The notes under the pieces: generated by a model
The model's input: only the letters and a program-made list of their open reading frames with translations
What the model was told of the DNA's origin: nothing
The model's database searches: none
Part shown: one piece after another, positions 45,241 through 57,117 of the stretch
How the letters are laid out: every line of letters starts with the position of its first letter
Numbering within the stretch: position 1 is the stretch's first letter
Source of the DNA: Neurospora tetrasperma FGSC 2508
Taxonomy: Eukaryota > Ascomycota > Sordariomycetes > Sordariales > Sordariaceae
DNA length: 64,000 nt
NCBI RefSeq assembly: GCF_000213175.1
Contig: NW_009799102.1
Coordinates: forward strand, 962,509 to 1,026,508
Direction of reading: 5' to 3'
Made by a program: the position numbers and the translations under genes

Positions 45241-48200
45241 ACGGCACTCAGTTTTGCACGTCCTAACGTCTAGACTCCTTTTTTTGAAGGTGTCTTACCG
45301 GTCGGCATACCAATATGCTTAGCATTACAGCAGAGTAGTGTAGTGTAGTGTGAAACCCCAAAAGTAAAAGAAGAGGAGGAACGTCCGGATCAGTACCTAG
45401 TCAGTGGTCACGAACTCCATCAGAGCAGTCCATCAGGCCCCCTTGTCATTGACCTTGTCGTTAAAAGTGGTTCACGTGATCATCGCCGACCATGGCCCCC
45501 GGCCCATGCCAGTCACTTTTTAAAATGATGGATGTTTTGCAGGTCTTAAATGGACTGACAGAGCCCTGTCCAACAGTGTGAACGTGGTCAGTCGGTTGGT
45601 GTTCTGTCTGTGTCTGTCTGTCGCGTGCAGTTCTTTCTCTTCATGGAAAGCTGCCGGGCGCCGCGGTCCCGGATTCAATCCAATCAATCCCGTCACTAAT
45701 CCCAATCCTCCCAGTGCCCCCCCTGAGAGGGAGCCATCCAAGTCACGTTCCAAGACGTCCTCTGCCTCTGCCCGTCGACTGGCGTAGCTCGCATGGGGTT
45801 GGATGCATGGCAGCCGTTGGCCAGCTGCCAGGTCGCATAGGGGCCCAGTGGATCCGTTCAAATGGCGTGCGCTCATGGGGTGGAACCATAACGGCACTAA
45901 CTCCTGCAAGTGCTCGGTGCTGCAGATGCAGCTAGTGCAAGCCGCCGGGAGGGCTTTGGAAGGAAAGCTGGGGCGGGGAACTTGTTGAAAGGTGCAAAAA
46001 TCGAAAAAAAGGAGAAGAACGCTTCGAAAAGAACAAGTTGACGATGATACTCACCATTCCGGCTCTTGTTAGCCGGCTAGGGACTTTTGCGTAGGGGAAG
46101 GTGTTGTTGTTGCGCACAATACGATCTCGTCCGTCCGTCCAACTGCGAGCGACACTGAGTGATGGGGGAGCGCTTCTTGTGTTGAGTGTGCGTGACAATA
46201 ATGTGACAGACAGTCACAGCTTTCACACTTGATGTTACACGTACCACTTATGTGTTCGAAACCCGCGAAAAAAAAGAGACGGACGTCACTGGCCCTCACT
46301 TGTCATTCACAACGGAGAATAGAGAAGCGCTTTGGGGCTGTACTGGCGGGTTAGGTGTGTGTGCAAATATGTGAAGACTCTCGGGAGCCGGCGTCAGCAC
46401 ATGACGGCGGCCGTACATCCGAGGCTTACATAGGTAGGCACACCAATGTCGAAACAACCATAGTATCAACTTTCTCACACATGCCAGTATTTTTTTCTTG
46501 TTGGTGTAGTTATCACATGCTGATATGACTATCACTGCTGGGCAGGTGACAGCCAATGCCAGATGGTAATAATCAACCAGAGCTTTTAATAGTGCAGCAA
46601 GGAGATCTAAATTCCTGTTCCCATCCTGGTTCGCATAAATTTCCTCCACGTTTCATGTTTTGTCAAGAAATGGGAAGATGACCAGGAGACGTAGCATTCG
46701 ATACTGTGATCGTTCACTACCTAGAGATACATATTCACATGGATCCTTCTTCCTTATTTACCACAATATGCCACAATCTGATGGCGCTTCGATTTGCGGT
46801 TTCAAGGGATACATCGGATGGGACAGAATCCAGAAAGAAGCGTGTTTGATATCAGGAAAGCTTTCCACATCTGATGGTACCGTTAGCCGTGAGTGTAGTT
46901 CTTCAGTGGTATGGTGTTGACTTCAAGACCCATCTCTACCTAGAGGCACTAACAAAGCGGTTGTCGGGTGTCGACAAGGAAATTGTTTGTTGTATAGTTT
47001 ACTCGGGTTCGGTCTATTTTTAAGATTTAACTTGAGTTCTAGTCGTGGTCGTCTCGGTTGATGCCCCCGCGGAGGGATTCGCGTACGGGGCGCAACAATC
47101 CTCCTCAGTCACTTTGCGCCTTGGGGCAATTTCGCGGCATGCGCAATGGCTGGGTGGGGAGAATGTAGAAACTGCGCAGTCGCGGAAGACCCGGCTGGGG
47201 CGGAAAACTTTATAGATCATCGTAGTTTTTGCTTTTCCCCTTGTCGAAATGCTGATGTACGGCCATGTTACTGCGAATCTGTGATACCAGCCTGTGGCAA
47301 CGACTCAGCCCCTGCGCTCATCTTTGCTGATGCTTGAAATGCAGAGATAACCATGTGGTGATGTCCAGGTTTACACGGACCATTATCGCAATTTGGTATA
47401 CACTACACTAGACGTAGTATTGGCTGTGTGCTGAAAGGTTATCCTGCTGTGTGACCCCCCTGTAGCTCGACAGATCGTCCATTGAAATGTCCCCACGGCA
47501 CTGGGCGAGCTGGGCTGCGATTTCACCCTCAAGCCCATCATACACTTGTCGAATCTGTGGCAAGAGATGTACATCCTCTGCTCAGGTGTGGTAGCGAAGC
47601 AAGAACTTCGGCTTGGTTGAAGAAATCAGAAACGATGACATGTAGTGTAGTTCTGGCGATCAAGCAAGTCGGTTTGATGCTCATGATGAAACGGGGCAGC
47701 GATGGGTTAAGTGGCGTGAGCACAAACTACAGCCAGGCACCAGATGATTATGATATGTATCTCGTACCCAGTGGCTGGGTAATAATTCGCTCCTCAAGCT
47801 GGAGGGATGGGTGTATCGTTGATATTTTAGGTGTAGCACCGTGGACGAGGCATGGTCGCTGGAATCTTTGGCCGGATTACAAGGCCGCCGTGGAAGCGTG
47901 GGTGCGGTGCCAGGAGCCAGGCTCCCAGGCACAAGAGGCAAACACGGGTCCAGAGTAATGAGATCTGCAAGACACCGGGCCCTTGAGATTGAGCGGATGA
48001 AAAGGTTCATCAACTGTTGGTTCTATTTTGACCCTCGGCTGTTCCCCAGAATTTCCGAGCCGCTGTTCAGCACCTGGGAGAATGGGAACCGGTAACCGTG
48101 TGAAATGGCCCTGCTTGTTGATTTGATGATCCAGAAATGGGAAGGCTTTCAGTGCGGGAGCTGGTTGGCGAAGGCTGAGTATCGACATATATATGTTGAT

Positions 48201-51200
48201 TGGAGCGGCCATCGGATTGAAGTGGGGTGGACATATCTTCTTGGTGGTGGAAAAGCCTATGACGCCTCTGTCATTACCTTACCGAGCTTATCCCCGGCTG
48301 TCAGCAATCCCGTGAGGTTCGACCTATGAGAAGGCTGAGGGAGCTGATGAACGTCATTGCTTGATGCGATTTTGACAGCGAAGCAAAGGCACGACGACTT
48401 TGCTCGACCAGTTCTTGAATGACTCGATCGTCCAATCTGCGCAACTGGAACACGACGAGCGAGAGGGATTGTCAGGGCCAAGCAAAGTGGGAATTTGGAG
48501 CAGGACGAGCGGTTCCAGGTTGGAGAGAACTGGAAATGAAGTGGAGAGATGTGAAGGTCCCGCCAATGGAAGCTAAAAATTGGCACTCCGAGTTCGTCTA
48601 GGTTCTCAGTACTTTGGGTGCAATCTCACTCGCTGCCAATCTGGTGTGCAAATGTGTGCATCAGCAGCCTGTACCGATAACGCTAAAAGTTCTCTGTACG
48701 TGGGGTGGAACTCTTGTAATCACATTGGCCAATAGGATCTGAAAGCGGATGTGCCCCGAGTTCCAACGACTTTCACCACGGCCATCTTTTTAGCGAATCA
48801 CTCGCTGGTCTCATGAACACAGCCTGCGATGCTTTGGACGCCAAAACCAAACGGCAGTGCAATGCTGGACAAAAGGTGGGAATAGTGCAGTGAAACATCT
48901 CAAAGAGGAAAGCGTGCCTGCGCATCTGTCTACAGGTCGGGGTGGGCATGCGTTGGAGTGCACCAACTTTGGCCATGGCGAGCTGCCCGTGGACAAAAGA
49001 GGGAACGAGCTGGGCTGAAGCATGGGATACAAAATCCCAACTGGTCGAAGGATGAGAGCTAGAAGAAGAAGGCTGCGGCTGCGGCGCCAGAGAGCGATAT
49101 ATCGAGCGGGGAAGCTTTATGTTCCGATATCGTGATACAGCAGACTTCCCCTTCAGGTGGTCTTCAATGTTCCCGTCCGGTTCTACATCTTGACCTCCCA
49201 GTGGGTCTTTGAGAGGTTCCAACGGCAATTCCCAAGCAGTGGGTTCGAGAGATCATGATGGCAACGTGACGGTATTCTAGAAAGATTTCCGAAGTTGGTT
49301 TTCTTCGGTTCTTCGGTTTCTTCCTGGAGGATTTTGACTTCCATGCCAGTGGATGTGGATTGGCAAATTGGAAGGTAACATCGTGAAAGGCCTCTTTTCG
49401 GTAACGAGGCAAGTACGGTTAGTAATAATTAGTGCACGGCAGGAGTTCGGAGCAAGGTCGGTTTTCAGTTGGCCTTGACGTCCACGGAAACGGACGACGT
49501 CCTTTTCCTGAACAGGCAAGGAACTATGGTAACTATGTCTAGGTTTCTGGGCCCAATCCACCGCAAAAGATTGGAACCGGAAGACGGGCGGCCTTTGGGA
49601 ATTCGGAGCGAAGGAGGCTTGCTGGTTCATGCGATGCCGCATGCGCGCCCATCCGAAAAAAAAATGGGAAGACTTCCTATGTATAACAGCACCCCTCTAT
49701 TGGACCGGCGTAGCGATATATATCTCCCCCCGATGCGACAGGACGCGGTTCTGCGTTCCAACTTCATTCCCGCTACTGTTTCGAGATCACGGACAGCGCG
49801 ACCTGACACAGACTGGGCTTCAGAAAGCTCAGATACCCACCTATATATTATACCCTCGCCATTCATATCAAGAGATCGGGCCACCCAGTAATGGGGAAAT
49901 TGCCTTTTCTTTGGCATGACGAGGTTCCAGCGAGTGTTGATGCACCCAGTATGTGATCAACCAAGTGCTAACAAATTTGTCCAGTCCCCTCTCCACAAGA
50001 GGGGCCCCCTAGCCCTCTTCAAAGCCACGAGGTCAAAAGACCACAAGGACTGGTTAAAGCATTTGGCGTAAAATAGTGCATGCTGTTTCAGTCTGATCAG
50101 AAAAGAGCTGCCCTGCGACAATCCGTCCGATCGCAGGGGAGGGGGGGACGGTAGGGGTTCGTCATTAAGTTAGGTCTTGGCCAATGTAGTCTTGTGGTCT
50201 GCGATTCCTGGCGAGCCCGGCAGTCCCAGCCACTGTAGAGCTCCGGCGATATCTCTTCAAGGCTCAATAGTACAAAGAGCATATGATGGGATCACACTTG
50301 AGTCCTCCAATACCATCACAGTGACCTCTCCTGAGTTCGTGGATTCGTTCATAGAGGTACCTAGAGGTATGCAGAGCTTGTTCTCACTTGAAAAAAGGAA
50401 CCACCTCCAACTGCACATGCAGGTGAAAGTGCTACCCGGGCGTGCAAGGTACGCCGCAGTAGATAGTGGACTGTGTGTTTCTACAGCTATTTCTCTAACA
50501 GCCCACTTTTTTTATATCACTGCGCACAGCTTATGCGGCACCGGCAGAAGCTTCCCTTCGATCCTGCATCATGTACGTTGAATCCTGCCTGTACTAGATA
50601 TAACCGGATTTCAGAGCAAAGGACGATGCAAAGAGGTGTTCTCGTGTCGTCGCCAGACACAAGGCGGAGCTGAGAAGCCGTGATTGAGGTTGCTGAGAAT
50701 AGTCGCGAAAATGATTGATGCCCGAGCAGTCAAGGCAGAAGTCGCCAGTCACCGGACGTACACCAAGTATTGCCGAACTCACCTCGCTCTCTGCTATCAA
50801 AGAGGACGAACTGGACCCCAAAAATGCTCCGTCATTTGTCATTCCTTCCTCCTTCCGTTTGGTTGTCCGAGCAGTGAGCTCACATTGTTTGTCCTGTAGC
50901 ATTGATTCGTCAGTCTATTCTTGACTCTCGCATTACATCCGCTACCGAGCGGGAAAAGAGATGCCTCACGGCTTATATGCGTAGTATTAGTGCACATCGT
51001 GTACAGCCTTGTCTCTTTGTTCGCCTCTGCTTCCTTTTCAACTCCATCTACACTTTTGACACCCTCGCCGTCCCTGTTCTTTGGCAGATTCCACTATTGC
51101 AGTGCTGGGTCTTCCCCCTCCGTGATGGTGGTGTGTTGGGGCCCAGACTACCTAGGTTGGATGGAACCCTCAAATTGCCGTCAAGAAGAGCACCACCCCT

Positions 51201-53162
51201 CCATATCACTAGCGAGATTGGGGTTCCCCTCCTATGGTCTTCTCGAAGCCCACTGCACCCTGGCCCCATCGCTTCATGCTAGGTAAGGAAGGTAGGAAAG
51301 CTCCATCCACTTTTGGGGCCATTTTCACCTCCAATCTCAATTGTACACCCCCAATCTCGACCACCGAACGGCGTCCGCACCAGGCAATCTTTCACGCCAA
51401 ATTATCGCCGTGCTAGCGCGCATGAGCATTACCAAGGTCGGATTTGCCTAGTCCACCCATCGTCGTCCGCTCCCTGCCGGTTTCTATACGTAGCATACAA
51501 TACGGCTATGTGCCACTTGATTACTACACTACGGCGTTGTCTCCTACCAGTCCGCACCCCTCACGAACCCTGTCGACCGTGTAACGCTTAGCTTTCTTAC
51601 CAAGGCGGTTCTGCGACGAGAACATGAAGCCAGTGGGCAGTTCAGGTCCCTCAGTCCAATTCTACTGTGTGCCACAGCACAGTCAAGGGTACCCGGTGCC
51701 GCGGAAGGGCCGTCGCCGCCACCGTCCATCAATCACCGTACCGAAACACCATATCCCTATGGGCCCTGGGCATTGGGGACAAGCAGAACGTGAGACAGAC
51801 GCAACCAGGCAACGCAACAGCGAACAAGAGAGGCTGACCTTTGGATTACACTACATCTACACTAAATACATCATAAGCTGACCTGTGCTTTGAGCTAGGC
51901 ATCTCGCCGTGCCTGGCCCTGGACTGAAGTGGGAGATCAAACCGAGCAGTTAAGTGCAGGCGAAAAAGGTACCGACCTGCTCGCTGCCAGGGCCCTGCTG
52001 CCACACAGACCCTGGCCATCCCCCATTTCGATTTCGAGATTACGCAGTACGCTCGCAGGTACAGGCAGCTTATCAAAGTCTACCTCGCAGCCCGCATGTA
52101 GAGCCCTGTCTCCACCGGTATCTTTGTTAGCTGGCCCGACACAGCGCATTTGCACTGTCTGGCGACCGTCAATACAGCTGAGTTTCAGTCGAGGTACGGG
52201 CATACAGACATCCATCAATACCGTACCTCTTACACTACCACCTCTGGCTACCGGGCACCTCTACACTCGCTGTGTCGACACCTGTCAGAGCTAACAGCTT
52301 CACCTGTACAGGACCGTCTCATCTCTGGATTCGAATCACGCCCACTCCCTCTCCACTCCTGTCCCGGCTGGACTTCAGTTTGGGACTGGAAATCCCCCAG
52401 CTTCGCTTCAAACTCTCTCCCATCGTCGCAACAACCTCACGAAAACAGGGGCTTTCCACCCAGAACCACGCAACCTCGGGCTGATCGATAGCAATCCATT
52501 GCGTCGGATCGCGCTAGAGCGGGCGTACGTATTGCAAATACGGTTTGCGGAGCTCCTTTCCTGGGATCCGATCGTTCAGACGAAAGGCTCCATCCCCTCG
52601 ACCCGCGACGACCCGCACACCCCGAACAAGATCCTGGGCCCTCGCCTCGTGCAATTCCCACCAGCACCCACCAGCACCAGCCCAGCACCAGCTCACGGGC
52701 AGCATAGGCTGGCTTGGTGCCAAACTGGGTCTCCATCATCGCCGGGCCCCTACCTCCTCGACTTTCCAGGCGCACTCCCGTCTTGGTGGGTGGCCTGCTT
52801 TTCCACCAGTTTCCCCATTCATTTTCTTCTTCATCATACATAGCATCATTTTCACGTCGCTCATTTCTCGAGGAACAATACTCGTCCATTCATTTACAAT
52901 TTTCCTTTTACTCAGCTTGGTTCACCATAACCGATTCGCTCCTTCACGGTTCCATACCACTATCCTAAACACCGGCGAGGAAAAGAGAAAAAAAGGAAGA
53001 GTCAGCACTGTCGACTTGCATCTATCAGCAGCAGCAACATCAATCGCTCGACGCTACATACACATTCGCCCGATTAAAACGTTGGTACAGCGCAGAACTA
53101 CACTCATACAGACACGAAAGCGATTTCGATCTTACAACAACAGAACAATTTGGGTTTCTTGA

Positions 53163-53174
53163 ATGCCCCGGTAA
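53163..53174 (+). promoter_or_regulatory. Minimal upstream ORF (M-P-R-stop) in the ime-2 leader
   Basis: A four-codon frame, ATG CCC CGG TAA, ends 172 bases before the ime-2 start. If the leader is transcribed through here unspliced, it could limit initiation on the kinase frame. Confidence 0.35.
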
Positions 53175-53346
53175 TTGTGCGCAGCTCTTCAGGAGAGCCC
53201 CCCTCGTTTCTCGGCATCAACTCAGTTCTGCCGTCCGTCGTTGCTACGGAAATCAGAATTATACAACAGCAAGTTGTTGCAGACATCGATACACTGGCCA
53301 GTCTTTCCGATTAAGTCCGCCTGCGATCTTTGTGTGACTCGGCACC

Positions 53347-55800
53347 ATGACCGTCGTACACACACTGACCCCTCAAGGGTCTTCCCATGGAATCGGTTCA
53401 GGACAGGCTCTTGAGGATAGGTTTGAGGTGCTCAAGGAGATTGGCGATGGAAGTTTTGGAAGTGTGGTGTTGGCCAGAGTCCGGAGTGCAGGTGCCACCG
53501 TTGCCCGCCGCGGTACTGTCGTAAGTTACCTGGATACTTCTGCCATGACCTCGGGTTCAGTCTAACCCTTGTGTGCTCAACAGATTGCCATTAAGACAAT
53601 GAAGAAAACATTCGAGTCGGTAGGACCGTGCATGGAACTCAGGGAAGTAGTCTTCTTGCGGACGCTTCCTGCACATCCCCATCTGGTGCCAGCGCTCGAC
53701 ATATTCCTGGATCCTTTCACCAAGAAGCTTCACATTGCCATGGAGTATATGGAAGGCAACCTCTATCAACTGATGAAGGCCAGGGACCACAAGTGTTTGG
53801 ACAACTCGAGCGTGAAGAGCATCTTGTTCCAGATTATGAAGGGTCTCGAACACATTCACGCGCATCACTTTTTCCACAGAGATATCAAGCCCGAAAACAT
53901 TCTAGTATCGACATCCTCACATATGGACGCCACGAACTCGTTCCGCCGTTATTCCGCGCTGATGAACCCTCCACCGACGCCGCCTACGTATACGGTAAAG
54001 ATTGCTGACTTCGGCCTGGCCCGCGAGACTCATTCGAAACTCCCGTACACCACCTACGTCTCAACCCGATGGTATCGCGCCCCCGAGGTCCTCCTCAGGG
54101 CTGGTGAGTACTCGGCACCGGTTGATATCTGGGCCATCGGAGCCATGGCCGTCGAAATCGCTACGCTGAAGCCGTTGTTCCCGGGCGGAAATGAGGTCGA
54201 TCAAGTGTGGAGAGTTTGCGAAATTATGGGAAGCCCCGGTAACTGGTACAACAAGGCCGGAGCCCGCGTCGGCGGCGGAGAATGGAGAGAAGGTACCCGG
54301 CTTGCTGGGAAGCTAGGTTTTTCGTTCCCCAAGATGGCGCCGCATTCCATGGACACCATCCTCCAAACCCCCCAGTGGCCGGCTTCGCTCGCCCACTTTG
54401 TGACGTGGTGCTTAATGTGGGACCCCAAGAACCGACCGACGTCGACCCAGGCCCTCGCCCACGACTACTTCACCGACGCCGTTGACCCCTTGAGGCCCAA
54501 GTCCTCCGCTTCCCGGATCCTCGGCCGCAAGCAATCGGATATCAGCCGCGGAAAGGACTCGGCCACGTCCACGCCTACGTCTTCGAAACCATCGTGGTTC
54601 AGGAAATCCCTGATCGGTCGTTCTGAGAGCAGCACCGAGGTCGCTACTGTGTCGACGACGCAAGAAAATGCAAAGGTGAACATTGCTCCCCGTCCATCAC
54701 CCGTGCAGGTTGCACCGGAAGTTCCCTCCCCGAAGCCCAGGCCAGCTGTTAGCAAGAGGACAACGTGGAATAACGGTCCATCGAATGCCGCTCCCATGCC
54801 GATTCTTCCCACCATCCGCCCAATCACACCCTTGTCTGACGCAGTGACCGCACAGGCAAGCAGCAGAACACCTTCATACAACGATGCTTACGTAAATGGA
54901 ACGCAAAGGAGTGCCGCCGACGAAAACAAGGCCACGAAGAAGATTGGCCGTCAGCTATCCGTCGCATCTGCCACAAATCACTATGCCGAGATCCATCGCC
55001 AGCAGGCCGAACGAGCGCTAAATGGACAAACTGGTCTTGCCTCGCCCACGAGCGGGACGAAGGAGAGCTTCTTTTCGCACCTCAGGAAGCGAGCGAGAAG
55101 GTTCTCCGGAAGGCACCAGACACCAATGTCTCCCGCTTATGACGACGTCGAAACCCAACCTCACGGCGTAGGCTGTGGACCTTGGGGAAGTAACAGATCT
55201 TCCATGGTCATCGACAGCCCGCCACCGGCCCCCGTCCCCAAAGATACGCTCGAATCTCTCGAAAAGACGCTGAGAGATCCCCAACCCGTTGCCGAAGTTC
55301 CACCGATGCCACCAGCGCACCGAGCGCCCCAACACAGTACACTCAAGAGACACCATTCGCTGCCGCATCATACACCAAGGTCGGTAGATAACCCGTTGAT
55401 GGGTGCTCGGGGATCCGGGCCAGTTTCAAGCAGGACGCGGAGGCAACAAGCTGCTCAGGGTGTAAATCAATATGATGCCCCCGATGAAGAGGACGAACTA
55501 CTTGACGAGGCCCTCACATCAACCCGGAAGGCTATCAAGCGTCTCGAGAAGGATACAAAACATCTCAGACAATCGGCCAGTAATCTAGGGCTCATGAACC
55601 CTTACCCAACCCCATCACCGTCAGCCAGCGGCCAAAACATCTTCTTTGCTGATCACGGGAAAGAAGCTCTGACTCCCCAATCCCTGGAACCAAAGAAAAG
55701 GTCGTCAGAATACAAGTGGCCCACGCCTCCCTACAATGATGAGGGCGACTGGGCAGCGTCGGCATCAGCCAGTATCTGGGCGGCAGGGAGCCGTATCTAG
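53347..55800 (+). CDS. ime-2: Ser/Thr protein kinase IME-2 (RCK/MAK family)
   Basis: Homologue of yeast Ime2 and mammalian MAK/ICK, kinases of meiosis and development; in Neurospora IME-2 is linked to control of female sexual development. Exons 53347-53520 and 53584-55800 give 796 residues. The 63-nt intron has GTAAGT, branch CTAAC and CAACAG, phase 0 (RRGTVIAIKTMKK). Kinase parts: Gly loop GDGSFGSV (33-40), ATP lysine in IAIK (K62), HRDIKPEN with catalytic D158, DFG with D200, a T-x-Y activation motif (TTY, 214-216) followed by VSTRWYRAPE, all typical of the RCK group. About 28 residues (SSHMDATNSFRRYSALMNPP) are inserted between the catalytic loop and DFG. After about residue 360 comes a long Ser/Pro/basic tail with many SP/TP sites and a CDK-like docking composition. 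The tail likely carries regulatory phosphorylation, as in yeast Ime2. Confidence 0.93.
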
Positions 55801-57008
55801 CTAGATACAGTTCCTTCTTTCGACGTATTTTGTATTGACGGTGGGCGCGGGCAGTTTTTTGCGGATCTTGGGAAAAGAAAATGAGTGGGTTTCCTTTTTG
55901 GGTGGTGTTTACGTGGAATGGTGTTCTGGGTGTTCTTTCGGCATGGCATCATTACCATGTTCTTATCGGTATCTGGGCTTTGTTTTGGGTCTTCCCTATG
56001 TTCCCCCTCAGGAGGAGACGGGCTACTGCTTTGAGATTGCAGTTGCTGGTCTCACTTTTTGCTCCTCTTTTTCTTGTTTCATTTTTCATCTTCATACCCC
56101 CCCACGTTTGTTTTTTTTCTTTCGCTGCTTCTGCATGCATCTTACATATCTCTCGCACGCACATGCACACATATATGGGGATCTTGTAGCAGAAGCTGGT
56201 TCTTTCTACACAACAAAAACTATGTGGTGGTTGTTGAATGGACATCTATCTGTTTCTAATCTTTGTGTCGAATACCCCTCCTGGAGGAAGAAAAAAGTCT
56301 GGCGTGTGTGTGTCGTCGGCCTTACAAATCTCAAAACCTATATTGGGCCTTTTAATACCACCTTTCTGCGCATATATCAACATGGTTCTATTTTGTGTGC
56401 CCACATCGATTTCTGTCTTCCTTGTCTTTGTCATTGGAAATACCCCCTCCTAACAACCGTTTATAGAGATTTGGAGCTGTCTTAAGTTATATATGCGTTT
56501 GGGACTACAGGTGGAGCTGTGGAGCGCGTTTCTGGTCGGACAAATAATCGGTCGTTTGCGCGATGGAAGACAAAGTAAGACATTTTCATGGCAGCTGGTC
56601 CCTCTCAGTCAACACATCTGCCAGAAGAGAATGGGAATCGTGAGGAACGATCAAAGTGCTGATGGGAGGAGGAAGAGGAGGAGGATGACGGGGCTGGAGA
56701 GCATGATGCACAGGAGGGCTTTGGTTGATGTAGTGCGCGTTGTTTGGGTTTCTAGTCATTGGGAAGATAGGAAGAAGGAGAGGAGCAGAAAGATGTTTCC
56801 TATGTCAGTCTTATTTTTAAATTATTGGTTATCTTGTCTATATAAATATGCGCCCAGGCCCTTAACTTTTACTCGTTTTCACAACTTCCGTCAACATATT
56901 GTCCTTCCGTTCCGTGTGACATTGTTCGTTCGAAGTGGACACTTATGAACGCACGTGCCTATCTAAGCTCTAGTTCTGCTATGTTACTTCATCCAATAAC
57001 AACCATTC
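55801..57008. other. 3' flank of ime-2
   Basis: U-rich 3' UTR-type sequence with several T/G-rich stretches. The 216-codon frame within it is Cys/Phe/Leu-rich, a composition produced by T-rich noncoding DNA, and shows no motif. Confidence 0.5.
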
Positions 57009-57090
57009 GGCGTGGTGGCAGAGTGGTCTAATGCGCAAGACTAGAAATCTTGTTCCTTCGGGAGCGTCTGTTCGAATCAGGCCCACGTCG
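57009..57090 (+). tRNA. tRNA-Ser (AGA)
   Basis: An 82-nt class II tRNA without intron. Acceptor arms GGCGTGG and CCACGTC pair with one G-T wobble, with discriminator G at 57090. The A box is TGGCAGAGTGG (57016-57026). The anticodon stem CAAGA/TCTTG encloses the loop CTAGAAA, giving anticodon AGA (57043-57045), which as IGA reads UCU and UCC serine codons. A long variable arm (TTCCTTCGGGAGC) is as expected for serine. The T arm GTCTG-TTCGAAT-CAGGC contains the B box. No CCA is encoded, as usual for eukaryotes. Confidence 0.97.
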
Positions 57091-57111
57091 CACGATGACC
57101 ATTAAAACTTC

Positions 57112-57117
57112 TTTTTT
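57112..57117 (+). terminator. RNA polymerase III terminator of tRNA-Ser
   Basis: Six T residues on the non-template strand lie 21 bases after the mature 3' end, the standard Pol III stop signal. Confidence 0.85.

Larger units (their letters stand above)
43028..53346. other. Long gene-free block upstream of ime-2
   Basis: More than 10 kb holds only short overlapping frames without motifs. Points of structure: the Stc1-gene leader (43.03-43.66 kb), a promoter-like stretch at 45.1-45.25 kb (listed separately), a fragment with helical protein character on the minus strand near 46.55-46.65 kb, a copy of the dispersed motif at 50356-50369, and from about 52.5 kb a pyrimidine- then A/C-rich leader ahead of ime-2. 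It may hold noncoding transcripts or long-range control elements for ime-2. Confidence 0.5.

Noticed and set aside
46252-46272. GTTCGAAACCC resembling a T arm
   Set aside because: No cloverleaf can be built around it on either strand.
47482-47958. 158-codon frame in the ime-2 upstream block
   Set aside because: No recognisable motif, no good start context, and competing frames on both strands.
52325-52345. TTCGAATC sequence resembling a tRNA B box
   Set aside because: No A box, acceptor stem or anticodon arm could be drawn upstream.
52545-53162. 205-codon frame before ime-2
   Set aside because: It lies in the pyrimidine/A-C-rich leader, has no motif and overlaps other open frames; treated as 5' UTR.
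55835-56485. 216-codon frame after ime-2
   Set aside because: Cys/Phe/Leu-rich composition from T-rich 3' UTR, no motif.
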